From the NCBI RefSeq assembly GCF_949298305.1, contig NZ_CASFWU010000032.1, positions 10,544 to 74,543 on the forward strand: a stretch of 64,000 nucleotides of DNA, in the 5' to 3' direction. A program made the translations under genes and the position numbers. The notes beneath the pieces are model-generated. The model was not told where the DNA came from. It searched no databases and worked only from the letters and a program-made list of their open reading frames with translations. Source of the DNA: an uncultured Bacteroides sp. (GTDB lineage: Bacteria; Bacteroidota; Bacteroidia; Bacteroidales; Bacteroidaceae). Of this stretch, positions 1 through 7,691 are shown piece after piece (within the stretch, counting starts at the first letter, position 1; the number at the start of each line of letters is the position of its first letter).

Positions 1-1001
1 ACCACCATGTCCCTGAAGGCCGGAATCTTCTTCAGCGCTTCCAGCTGGATGTCCATTGGCAGCGACGAGGAGAAGCCGTTCAGGTAGAGCTCCTGCGTCG
101 TCTCGCCCTCCGGCTCCAGGAAGAGCTGGTGCTGCGGTTTGTCGGGGAAGGTGACAATCTTAGTCTCGATGCTGGGGCAGTAGCGGGGGCCGATGCTCTG
201 GATTTGTCCGTTGAAAAGGGGCGAATCGGGCAGGCCGCGGCGCAACACCTCGTGTACTTCCTCGTTGGTGAAGCACGTCCAGCAGGGCAGTTGCCGCAGG
301 TGTCGGGTGGGGGTGTCCATGAAGGAGAACTTGTGGAAGTCGTTTTCGCCTTCCTGTATTTCCATGTCTTCGTAGTGGACGCTGCGTCCGTCGATGCGGA
401 CGGGTGTGCCCGTCTTCATCCGCCCGTAGGTGATGCCCTGGGCCGCGATGGATTCGGTCAATTCGTAGGATGCAGGCTCGGCCATGCGTCCGCCCGGCAG
501 CATGGTGCGGCCCACGTGCATCAGTCCGTTCAGGAAGGTGCCTGCGGTCAGTACGACGCATTTGGCGTGAAACGTCACGCCCCACACGGTCCTGACGCCC
601 GCCACTTCGCCGTCCTTGACCAGCAGCTCGCGCACCGTGTCCTGCCAGATGTGCAGGTTGGGCGTATTCTCCAGCACCTCGCGCCATGCCCAGATGAACT
701 TGTTGCGGTCGCACTGCGCGCGCGGGCTCCACATGGCCGGTCCTTTCGAGCGGTTCAGGATGCGGAATTGGATGGCGGTCTTGTCCGTCACCAGTCCCAT
801 GAATCCGCCCAGCGCATCCACTTCGCGTACCATCTGTCCTTTGGCTATGCCGCCCACCGCGGGGTTGCAGCTCATCTGCCCGATTTTGTTCATGTCCATG
901 GTGATGAGACACGTCTTCGAGCCCAGGTTGGCAGCGGCGGCGGCGGCTTCGCATCCCGCGTGTCCGGCGCCTATCACGATTACGTCATACTTGAATTCCA
1001 T
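1..1001 (-). CDS. mnmG: tRNA uridine-5-carboxymethylaminomethyl modification enzyme MnmG (GidA), N-terminal part
   Basis: The reading frame starts at the ATG read from 1001 downwards and runs open to the window edge, so the C-terminal part lies outside. Translation begins MEFKYDVIVIGAGHAG: a Rossmann FAD-binding GxGxxG at residues 11-16. The GidA signature SCNPAVGGIAKG follows near residue 47, then REVDALGG and RSKGPAMWSPRAQ. MnmG, with MnmE, adds the carboxymethylaminomethyl group at U34 of certain tRNAs in the cytoplasm, using FAD, NADH and methylene-tetrahydrofolate. About 333 of the usual ~620 residues are visible. A TAACTTTG -7-like element lies just upstream at 1036-1029 on the minus strand. 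Identification is firm; only the missing 3' part is unseen. Confidence 0.95.
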   Translation of the reverse strand, partial: MEFKYDVIVIGAGHAGCEAAAAAANLGSKTCLITMDMNKIGQMSCNPAVGGIAKGQMVREVDALGGFMGLVTDKTAIQFRILNRSKGPAMWSPRAQCDRNKFIWAWREVLENTPNLHIWQDTVRELLVKDGEVAGVRTVWGVTFHAKCVVLTAGTFLNGLMHVGRTMLPGGRMAEPASYELTESIAAQGITYGRMKTGTPVRIDGRSVHYEDMEIQEGENDFHKFSFMDTPTRHLRQLPCWTCFTNEEVHEVLRRGLPDSPLFNGQIQSIGPRYCPSIETKIVTFPDKPQHQLFLEPEGETTQELYLNGFSSSLPMDIQLEALKKIPAFRDMV

Positions 1002-1438
1002 TTGTAAATGTTGGTTTTGATTACGCCACAAAGTTACTAAAAAGTTATGGGTCTGTGGAAAATCCTTGCGATTTTTGCGGACAGGCGGACGGGAAGACGG
1101 AAATAACGGCGTAAAAACGCATTAGGGAAAATCAGGATGTCAGCTGCCGGTGGTGTATCTGATACATTTTGATGCTGTATTTCCCTTTTTCGCTTTCCTT
1201 GCGGCGACACTTCGCCTGCTTTACGGGCTGTTTCGCTTTCAAAATGATTGTTCCCGGCATTCCCGATTTACGTGCAAACCAGACACGGCGCCGGTTTTTC
1301 GGGCCTGCGGGCGGCCTGGCGAGGCCGTGTGGAGACGCCTGCGTTAAAGAATAAAAAATAAATGGCGGACGGGTAGGGGGAGTGGTGAGCTTTCTTTATC
1401 TTTAAGAGTGAATTTCCGCAAACAGAAAATAGCCAGTT
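1002..1438. other. intergenic region between divergent mnmG and an exported-protein gene
   Basis: No convincing gene is present; short frames here have no recognisable product. The minus-strand TAACTTTG at 1036-1029 fits the Bacteroides -7 motif for mnmG. On the plus strand TATCTTTA at about 1397-1404 is a possible -7 for the gene starting at 1439. The middle part holds a GC-rich run of GGCC/GGCCTG words (about 1290-1330) that could form hairpins. Confidence 0.5.
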
Positions 1439-2284
1439 ATGAAAGCAAGAAGATATATCCTCCGTCTGTTGCCGGTGTTGGCCCTGTTGTTTGTCTCCTC
1501 TGTCCTCCGGGCGCAGGAAGACAGTACCCGTGTGCGGCGCGACAGTGTCAGCGCTTCTTTTTCGGGCAATCTTTTGCCTGCGCTTCCCGATGCACCGGCT
1601 CCGTCGGCCGGGAGTCTGTCCGGGAAGTTGTCTCCCGATGCCGGACAGACTCTGCCCCGTTTCCTCCCCAATCCGGCCAATGCCCTGCCTTACTACACCA
1701 ATCCCTCGCCCATGTTCCGCGGCGACTATACCACGGGCGGCACGCTGGGCCGTTCGGGCCGCAACCTGTTCTGGGGTTCGGGCAGTCAAAACAGCATTCC
1801 CGGCATCGGGCGGATGAACGAGGCCACCCTGGGCTATCAGCGCGAGCTGAACGACAAACTTGCCTTGCAGGCCAGCATCAATGCCATCAAGATGAACATG
1901 GACCACTTCAGCGGCCAGTCGTTCACCGCCGGGGGCGCGCTTGTCTACCGTCCGCAGGAACATCTGCGCTTCACGCTTTTCGGTTCGGTGGACATGGGCA
2001 ATGCCGCCGGCCTCTTCTCCATGCCCTACCAGTACGGCGGTACCGTGGGCTTCGACCTGGGCGACCACTTCAGCATGGAGCTGGGCGTGCGGCGTTACTA
2101 CGACTCCTTCACCGGCCGCTGGGAGACACGCCCCGTCGTGATACCCACCATCAATTTCAACGAGAAATTCAAGCTGGGCCTGGACGTGGGGCCGCTGATT
2201 TACGATATTCTGCGTAGCGTCATCTTCGACCAGAAAGACCGTAGCAGCGGGCCTACCATCATGCCCGATTTCCCTCACCGATGA
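1439..2284 (+). CDS. hypothetical exported, probably outer-membrane protein
   Basis: 281 residues. Residues 1-24 form a signal peptide (basic start MKARR, hydrophobic LLPVLALLFVSSV, then LRAQ with cleavage probably after RAQ). The next part is Pro/Ser-rich and low in complexity (about 30-80). From about residue 110 alternating hydrophobic/polar strands with aromatic ends (for example FTAGGALVYRPQEHLRFTLFG) suggest an outer-membrane beta structure. I do not recognise a named family. It is divergent from mnmG and its end faces ybeY on the opposite strand (60 bp gap). The ATG at 1439 is the first after the putative -7 and gives the full signal peptide. Confidence 0.75.
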   Translation: MKARRYILRLLPVLALLFVSSVLRAQEDSTRVRRDSVSASFSGNLLPALPDAPAPSAGSLSGKLSPDAGQTLPRFLPNPANALPYYTNPSPMFRGDYTTGGTLGRSGRNLFWGSGSQNSIPGIGRMNEATLGYQRELNDKLALQASINAIKMNMDHFSGQSFTAGGALVYRPQEHLRFTLFGSVDMGNAAGLFSMPYQYGGTVGFDLGDHFSMELGVRRYYDSFTGRWETRPVVIPTINFNEKFKLGLDVGPLIYDILRSVIFDQKDRSSGPTIMPDFPHR

Positions 2285-2344
2285 GGGTTAAGGCGGTTGG
2301 CGGCGTCTACACAGTCTGCGCTGTCTGCCGCTTGTGCCACGGGG

Positions 2345-2788
2345 TTATTCCTGGCTCTGCCGGGCGCCTGTTCCGCCTCTCATGTCCAATGCCCGGTTCT
2401 CGGCCTCTTCCATGATTTCCCGTTCTCCGGGTCCCTTGTCGTTGATGCCGCAGAGGTGCAGGATGCCGTGTATGATGACGCGGTGCAGTTCCCGTTCGTA
2501 GTCGTTGCCGGCAAACTGCTCGGCGTTGGTGCGCACGGTGTCCAGGCTGATGAAGAGGTCGCCGCTCAGGCGGTTGCCCTCGCAGTAGTCAAAGGTGATG
2601 ATGTCCGTGTAGTAATCATGTTGCAGATACTGGCGGTTCACCTCCAGAATCTTTTCGTCCGAGCAGAAGATGTAGGCCACTTCGCCCACGCGTTTGCCGT
2701 AGCTGGCTGCCACGGCCTTGATCCACTCCGTCGTCTCACGTTTCTTGATGTCCGGCATTTCCACGCCGTCTGTTTGGTAGGTAATCAT
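2345..2788 (-). CDS. ybeY: endoribonuclease YbeY, rRNA maturation factor
   Basis: 147 residues, the usual YbeY size. The zinc-site helix HGILHLCG places His107 and His111; the third ligand position, ten residues after the first His, is Asp117 (GINDKG) where E. coli YbeY has a His. Upstream motifs NRQYLQHDYYTDIITF and GDLFISLDTV are typical of the family. YbeY is a single-strand-specific metal-dependent RNase acting in 16S rRNA 3' end maturation and 70S ribosome quality control. It is transcribed convergently to the exported-protein gene and stands downstream of the SpmA/B-like gene on the same strand. Confidence 0.93.
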   Translation of the reverse strand: MITYQTDGVEMPDIKKRETTEWIKAVAASYGKRVGEVAYIFCSDEKILEVNRQYLQHDYYTDIITFDYCEGNRLSGDLFISLDTVRTNAEQFAGNDYERELHRVIIHGILHLCGINDKGPGEREIMEEAENRALDMRGGTGARQSQE

Positions 2789-2954
2789 AATGCATTCAGG
2801 TCTCGCCTCCGGCTTCCTTTTCCCAAGGATAGGGCAGGGAAGGATGGAGGGTAATTGGGGTATTATCTATTGTTCTTATTTCACATTCTGTTCTTGTCTG
2901 TCTTTCTTTCCCGTCCGTTTTTCCTTTGTTTTGGAAGCGAGGCCGGGGGCGGGT

Positions 2955-4184
2955 TCAGAAGAACCAATAGCTGATGACGATGGCGGCCACGATGCCCGAC
3001 ACGTCGGCAATGAGTCCGCACGTCACGGCGTTGCGGGTGCGGGTGATGCCCACGCTGCCGAAGTACACGGCCAGGATGTAGAACGTGGTGTCCGACGCTC
3101 CGCGGGCCACGCAGCTCATGCGTCCCACGAACGATTCGGCTCCGTATTCCTTCATCGTGTCTATCATCAGGCCGTTGGCCGCGCTTCCGCTCAGCGACTT
3201 CATCAGGGCGGTGGGCAGGGCGCCCACAAAGCCGGTGTCCACCCCGCAGAGGCCCACGACGTAGCCGATGCCGTCCACCAGCAGGTCCATGGCGCCCGAG
3301 GCGCGGAACACGGCGATGCCTACCAGGAAAGCCACCAGATAGGGGATGATGCGCACGGCGGTGGTGAAGCCCTCCTTGGCGCCCTCAATGAAGGCGTCGT
3401 AGACGTTGATGCGCTTTCTTACGCCCCACAGGATGAAGAGCAGGATGATGCTGAACAGGATGATGTTGGCCGCCAGGGTGGAGTAGGCGCCCATCTCGTC
3501 GCGCCCCACACGGACAAACAGCCAGATGAGGGCGGAGAAGAAGAGCGCGATGCCGCCCACCAGGATGAGCACCGGCCGGCAGAACAGGTTGAGACGCTGC
3601 GACAGGCTGACCGCCGTCACGCCCACAAGGGTGGACACGGTGGTGGTGAGCAGGGTGGGGATGAAGATGTCCGTAGGCTGGGCCGCTCCCAGCTGCGCGC
3701 GGTACATCATGATGCTCACCGGGATGAGTATCAGCCCCGAGGTGTTCATCACCAGGAACATGATCATCGGGTTGGTGGCCGTGTCCTTCTTCGGGTTCAG
3801 TTCCTGCAGTTCCTTCATGGCCTTCAGGCCCAGCGGGGTGGCGGCGTTGTCCAGTCCCAGCATGTTGGCCGACAGGTTCATGAAGATGCTGCCCATGGCC
3901 GGATGTCCCTTGGGGATGTCCGGAAAGAGGCGGCAGAACAGGGGGCTGAGCCAGCGGCTCAGGGCATTGATCATGCCGCTGTTCTCGCCTATCTTCATCA
4001 CGCCCAGCCAGAGGGCCAGCACGCCCGTCAGCCCCAGCGAAATCTCGAAGGCGTTTTTGGAAGAGTCGAAGGTGGAGTTCACCAGTTGCGTAAATATTTC
4101 CGTGTCGCCCATCAGCAGCAGGCGCACCAGCGCCACGATGAAGGCAATGACGAAAAAGGCAATCCAGATGTAGTTCAGTACCAT
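2955..4184 (-). CDS. nucleoside recognition (Gate) domain membrane protein, SpmA/SpmB fusion type
   Basis: Start at 4184 (MVLNYIWIAFFVIAF) gives a 409-residue polytopic membrane protein; upstream in-frame Met codons would add a charged, non-conserved leader. Two Gate-domain halves are visible. The first has GLTGVLALWLGVMKIGENSG, then GSIFMNLSANMLGLDNAATP (SpmA-like). The second, from about residue 265, has AIEGAKEGF-type residues, IIPYLVAFLVGIAVFRASG and ADVSGIVAAIVISYWFF at the end (SpmB-like). In spore formers SpmA and SpmB affect spore core dehydration; in Bacteroidetes the fused protein has no established role and is probably a transporter-like membrane protein. The next gene in the same direction is ybeY. 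Confidence 0.85.
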   Translation of the reverse strand: MVLNYIWIAFFVIAFIVALVRLLLMGDTEIFTQLVNSTFDSSKNAFEISLGLTGVLALWLGVMKIGENSGMINALSRWLSPLFCRLFPDIPKGHPAMGSIFMNLSANMLGLDNAATPLGLKAMKELQELNPKKDTATNPMIMFLVMNTSGLILIPVSIMMYRAQLGAAQPTDIFIPTLLTTTVSTLVGVTAVSLSQRLNLFCRPVLILVGGIALFFSALIWLFVRVGRDEMGAYSTLAANIILFSIILLFILWGVRKRINVYDAFIEGAKEGFTTAVRIIPYLVAFLVGIAVFRASGAMDLLVDGIGYVVGLCGVDTGFVGALPTALMKSLSGSAANGLMIDTMKEYGAESFVGRMSCVARGASDTTFYILAVYFGSVGITRTRNAVTCGLIADVSGIVAAIVISYWFF

Positions 4185-4349
4185 AATGCAGTCGGGTTGG
4201 TTGGAATTTCTTTCATACGTAGCGGCAAAAATAGAGATTACTTTCCATAGTTTGTCAGAAAATACCGTATTTTTGTCCTCATCTTGGCCGGCTTGCCGTG
4301 CGCCCTGCCGCATGCGCCGCCTGCCGTACACCGTTTAACTGCCTGCCGC

Positions 4350-5090
4350 ATGAAGCAATCAGAACAAATCCGGGCCGAGCTGGAGGCCTGCATCAATCCC
4401 GTGAAGCGCGAATACCTGCCCCGCTTCTTCAAGACGGGCAAGGGAGAATATGGCGAGGGCGACCGCTTCCTGGGCGTCGTGGTGCCCGACACGCGCCGGG
4501 TGGCCCGCCGCCACAAGGACGCGCCCTTCGGCGTGATGGCCGAGCTGTTGCAGAGCGAGTGGCACGAGTGCCGCCTCTGCGCCCTGCTGATGATGGTGGA
4601 GCGCTTCCGCAAGGCCGGCCCCGCCGGGCAGCAGGCCGTCTACGACTTCTACCTGACGCAGACCGCCCGCATCAACAACTGGGACCTGGTGGACCTGTCC
4701 GCCCCCTACATCGTGGGCGAGTATCTCAAAGACCGTCCCCGCGACGTGCTCTACCGCCTGGCGGAGAGTGACTGCCTCTGGGAGCGGCGCATCGCGGTGG
4801 TGGCTACGTTCGCGCTGATTCGCCGCAACGACTTTGCCGACATCCTGCGCCTGACGGAGTACTTCCTGCACCCGTACGCGTCGGCCGCGCCTTCGCTTCC
4901 TGCGCCCCGCATGCACGACCTGATGCAGAAGGCCCTTGGCTGGATGCTGCGCGAGATGGGCAAGCGCGACAAGGGCCTGCTGGTGCAGCTGCTCAGCCGC
5001 TATGCCGCCGTGATGCCCCGCACCATGCTGCGCTATGCCGTCGAGAAGTTCCCCGACGACGAGCGGCGGGAGTTCATGGGGCGGCGCTGA
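4350..5090 (+). CDS. DNA alkylation repair protein, AlkD-like
   Basis: 246 residues starting MKQSEQIRAELEA; the reading frame extends further 5' but the added residues are Ala/Pro-rich and not family-like. HEAT-like helical repeats run through the protein. The AlkD catalytic set is visible: INNWDLVDLSAPYIVG places Trp111, Asp112 and Asp115, and WERRIAVVATF places Arg146/Arg147, matching the Trp, Asp and Arg of Bacillus cereus AlkD in order and spacing. AlkD removes N3- and N7-alkylated purines without base flipping. It is divergent from the SpmA/B-like gene (165 bp between starts), so the two may share a control region, and 59 bp upstream of the M28 peptidase. Confidence 0.9.
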   Translation: MKQSEQIRAELEACINPVKREYLPRFFKTGKGEYGEGDRFLGVVVPDTRRVARRHKDAPFGVMAELLQSEWHECRLCALLMMVERFRKAGPAGQQAVYDFYLTQTARINNWDLVDLSAPYIVGEYLKDRPRDVLYRLAESDCLWERRIAVVATFALIRRNDFADILRLTEYFLHPYASAAPSLPAPRMHDLMQKALGWMLREMGKRDKGLLVQLLSRYAAVMPRTMLRYAVEKFPDDERREFMGRR

Positions 5091-5149
5091 CCCCTGCGGA
5101 CAAAGGCCTCCACACAGACAAGAAACGAATTTAATCACCTATCAATCTG

Positions 5150-6160
5150 ATGAATATGTATAGAACACTTCTCGGAATCATCTGTTTCCTTTTTGGCACA
5201 TGTATGCTTCATGCGCAGTCTCCCAAGGAGAAAGGACTGAAAAGCATCAACCGAGCCTCGGCCGAGGCCATTGTGGGTTTCCTGGCCGACGACGAACTGC
5301 AAGGGCGCGAGGCCGGCATGCACGGCTCGCGGGTGGCGGCCCGCTATCTGGCTGCCTGGCTGAAAGACATCGGGGTGGCACCGCTCCTCGGCGAGAGCTA
5401 CTACCAGCCCTTCGAGGCCTGTGCGCGCGAGCGCCAGCAGCGGGGGCGCTTCCAGGTCCATCCGGACTCCGTCGCCCTCTACAAGCAGGGCACCTACCGC
5501 TCCCTGCAACTGAACAACGTGCTGGGCGTCATCCCCGGCGAGCGGACGGACGAGTATGTGGTGGTGGGCGCGCACTTCGACCACCTGGGCACGGACTGCA
5601 CGCTGGCGGCCGACGGCATCTACAACGGGGCCGACGACAACGCCTCGGGCGTGTCGGCCGTGCTCCAGATAGCCCGTGCCTTTGTGCTTTCCGGCCAGAA
5701 GCCGCTGCGCAACGTCATCATCGCCCTGTGGGACGGCGAGGAGAAAGGCCTGCTCGGTTCGGCCTATTTCACGGCTACGTGTCCCTTCGTCAGCCGGATT
5801 AAAGGGTACCTCAACTTCGACATGATAGGCCGCAACAACAAGCCCGACTGTCCGCAGCACGTGGTCTACTTCTACACCGAGTCGCATCCCGCCTTCGGCC
5901 AATGGCTGAAGCAGGACATCCGCACCTACGGCCTCGACCTGAAGCCCGACTACCGCCCCTGGGACCGTCCCGTGGGAGGCAGCGACAACGCATCGTTCGC
6001 CCTGCTGGACATTCCCGTCATCTGGTACCACACCGACGGGCACCCCGACTACCACCAGCCCACCGACCACGCCGACCGCCTGAACTGGGACAAGCTGACG
6101 GACATCACCCGCGCCTCGTTCCTGAACATGTGGAACCTGGCCAACGAGGAAACCTATTAG
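5150..6160 (+). CDS. M28 family zinc aminopeptidase, exported
   Basis: 336 residues with an N-terminal signal peptide (MNMYRTLLGIICFLFGTCM, then HAQ). Di-zinc ligands of the M28 peptidase fold are all present: His142 in AHFDH, bridging Asp162 in GADDNASG, Glu197/Glu198 in DGEEKGLLGS (general base and zinc ligand), Asp224 in NFDMIG and His302 in YHQPTD. Such enzymes release N-terminal residues from peptides outside the cytoplasm; close relatives in Bacteroidetes include glutaminyl cyclase-like proteins, but the intact double-zinc site favours aminopeptidase. It lies 59 bp after the AlkD gene and ends facing mnmA. Confidence 0.92.
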   Translation: MNMYRTLLGIICFLFGTCMLHAQSPKEKGLKSINRASAEAIVGFLADDELQGREAGMHGSRVAARYLAAWLKDIGVAPLLGESYYQPFEACARERQQRGRFQVHPDSVALYKQGTYRSLQLNNVLGVIPGERTDEYVVVGAHFDHLGTDCTLAADGIYNGADDNASGVSAVLQIARAFVLSGQKPLRNVIIALWDGEEKGLLGSAYFTATCPFVSRIKGYLNFDMIGRNNKPDCPQHVVYFYTESHPAFGQWLKQDIRTYGLDLKPDYRPWDRPVGGSDNASFALLDIPVIWYHTDGHPDYHQPTDHADRLNWDKLTDITRASFLNMWNLANEETY

Positions 6161-6205
6161 CACGCAAGAAGCGGCGGGAGGAACAGGCCTGCCGCCGCGC
6201 CTGCC

Positions 6206-7252
6206 TCACACAATAATCCCCCCGCCCAGCAGCAGCCCTTCGGCATCGTAGAAGGCGGCGGCCTGGCCCGAGGCAATGGCCTCCAGCGGCTCCAGCAGGT
6301 GTATGCGGAGCAGGCCGCCCTCGTCTGCCGTCACCCGGCAGCGGTTGGCCTGCTTGCGGTAGCGTATCTTCACAATGACCTCCTCGCCGCCCGTCACGCG
6401 GGCCTCGTCCACCAGGTTCCAGTCCTTCAGCCACATCTCCGTGCGGTAGAGCGAGGCGAGCGGTGCCAGCACCACCTCGTTCCGTCCGCGGCGTATCTCC
6501 TTCACGTAGACCGCGCGGTTCAGGTGGATGCCCAGCCCGCGCCGCTGGCCGACGGTGTAGAAGGGATAGCCCTCGTGCCACCCCAGAAAATCACCTTTTT
6601 CATCGAGAAACCGTCCCCGTCCGGGCAAGGCCGAGGCGGGCAGTTCGCGCCGCAGGAAGGCGCGGTAGTCGCCCGGGCAGAAGCAGACGCCCAGGCTGTC
6701 CTTCTTCTCCGCCACGCGCCCGAAGCCCCGGCGGGCGGCGTAGGCGCGGGCCTCGGCCTTCGTCAGGTCGCCCATGGGCAGAAGCATGCGCCGCAGGATG
6801 TCCTGCTTCAGTCCCCACAGGAAGAAGGACTGGTCCTTGTCGGGGTCGGCGGCGGGGGCGAGGTAGAACCTGCCTTCGCGGCACACCTTGCGCACATAGT
6901 GGCCCGTGGCTATGAGCGGAATGCCCATTTCATCGGCCATCTGTGCCAGCAGGGGCCACTTCAGCCGGTTGTTGCACAGGGTGCAGGGCACGGGGGTGCG
7001 GGCCGCCAGATACTCGTCGGTGAAGTAGCGGATGATGCGGCGGCGGAACTCGTCGCGCACGTCGCGCACGTAGTGGGCAATGCCCAGCCGGGCGGCCAAC
7101 CGGCGGGCGTCGTCCAGGTGCGCCTCGCCGCCCTCCGCCTCGTAGAAGCGGAAGGTCACCCCGGCCACCTCGTAGCCGGCCTCCTGCAGGAGCATGGCGG
7201 CCACGGAGCTGTCCGTCCCCCCGCTCATGCCCAGTAATACTTGTTCTTTCAT
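6206..7252 (-). CDS. mnmA: tRNA-specific 2-thiouridylase MnmA (paralog)
   Basis: 348 residues from the ATG at 7252 (MKEQVLLGMSGG); an upstream Met six codons earlier is less likely. The ATP-pyrophosphatase loop reads SGGTDSSVAA at 10-19, with Thr where most MnmA have Val. The catalytic cysteines are both present: Cys93 in TLCNNRLKW and Cys190 in SLGVCFCPGD. The DKDQSFFLWGL segment matches the tRNA-binding loop. MnmA adds sulfur to C2 of U34 in tRNA Lys, Glu and Gln. Bacteroides genomes often have two mnmA copies; this may be one of two, but the second is not in this window. It is convergent with the M28 peptidase and divergent from the sensor kinase. Confidence 0.92.
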   Translation of the reverse strand: MKEQVLLGMSGGTDSSVAAMLLQEAGYEVAGVTFRFYEAEGGEAHLDDARRLAARLGIAHYVRDVRDEFRRRIIRYFTDEYLAARTPVPCTLCNNRLKWPLLAQMADEMGIPLIATGHYVRKVCREGRFYLAPAADPDKDQSFFLWGLKQDILRRMLLPMGDLTKAEARAYAARRGFGRVAEKKDSLGVCFCPGDYRAFLRRELPASALPGRGRFLDEKGDFLGWHEGYPFYTVGQRRGLGIHLNRAVYVKEIRRGRNEVVLAPLASLYRTEMWLKDWNLVDEARVTGGEEVIVKIRYRKQANRCRVTADEGGLLRIHLLEPLEAIASGQAAAFYDAEGLLLGGGIIV

Positions 7253-7420
7253 CGTTCCATCGTCATTCAACGGTTATTCAATCCATCCCCTACGAGCACC
7301 CAACGAAAAAACAGCGGTCATCCGCCCCAATCCCGACGGTTTTTCAATGGTCGTTGGGCTGGTTTTGTGCGAATCGCTGATAATCAGTCGTTTGCTGTTC
7401 GCCGGAAATCCGGCGCGAGC

Positions 7421-7545
7421 CGTGCAGGCATTGTCCGTGCACCGTGCAGGCATTGTCCGTGCACCGTGCAGGCATCGTCCGCGCACCGTGCAAGCATTGT
7501 CCGCGCACCGTGCAAGCATCGTCCGCGCACCGTGCAAGCATCGTT
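7421..7545. repeat. 22-bp tandem array, family A (about 5.7 units)
   Basis: Units begin at 7421, 7443, 7465, 7487, 7509 and 7531 with exact 22-bp spacing. The conserved core is GTGCARGCATYGTCC, followed by GYGCAC that joins into the next unit; the last unit decays after the core. Because 22 is not a multiple of three the array cannot be a simple coding repeat, and units are contiguous with no spacers. It fills the centre of the 438-bp space between the starts of mnmA and the sensor kinase gene. The rest of this space shows no gene. A second array of the same family is at 32912-32996. Confidence 0.9.
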
Positions 7546-7691
7546 TTCCGCGGCCCTGCGGGCTGCACCCGGGCGGGCAAAGATACGATGCTTTTTCCGT
7601 CCGGCGGCAAAAACGCGCCACATTCCTCCGGCTTCTGCGAAAAATGTGTACCTTTGCAACGCCGAACCGGCCTCCCCCGCAATTCCGACAC

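Noticed and set aside
129..1007. plus-strand 292-residue open frame
   Set aside because: It is antisense to the clear mnmG frame and lacks any family pattern; high GC keeps opposite frames open.
1268..2278. minus-strand 336-residue frame
   Set aside because: Opposes the exported-protein gene at 1439-2284, which has a real signal peptide and start; this frame has no family pattern.
2790..4250. plus-strand 486-residue open frame rich in His and Gln
   Set aside because: Antisense shadow of the SpmA/B-like membrane protein gene.
6171..6198. terminator between the M28 peptidase and mnmA
   Set aside because: A GCGGCGG/CCGCCGC pairing exists but there is no T-run on either side and the loop is GC-rich, so support is too weak.
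7421..7545. CRISPR array
   Set aside because: Units are contiguous at 22 bp with no unique spacers, and no cas genes are near.
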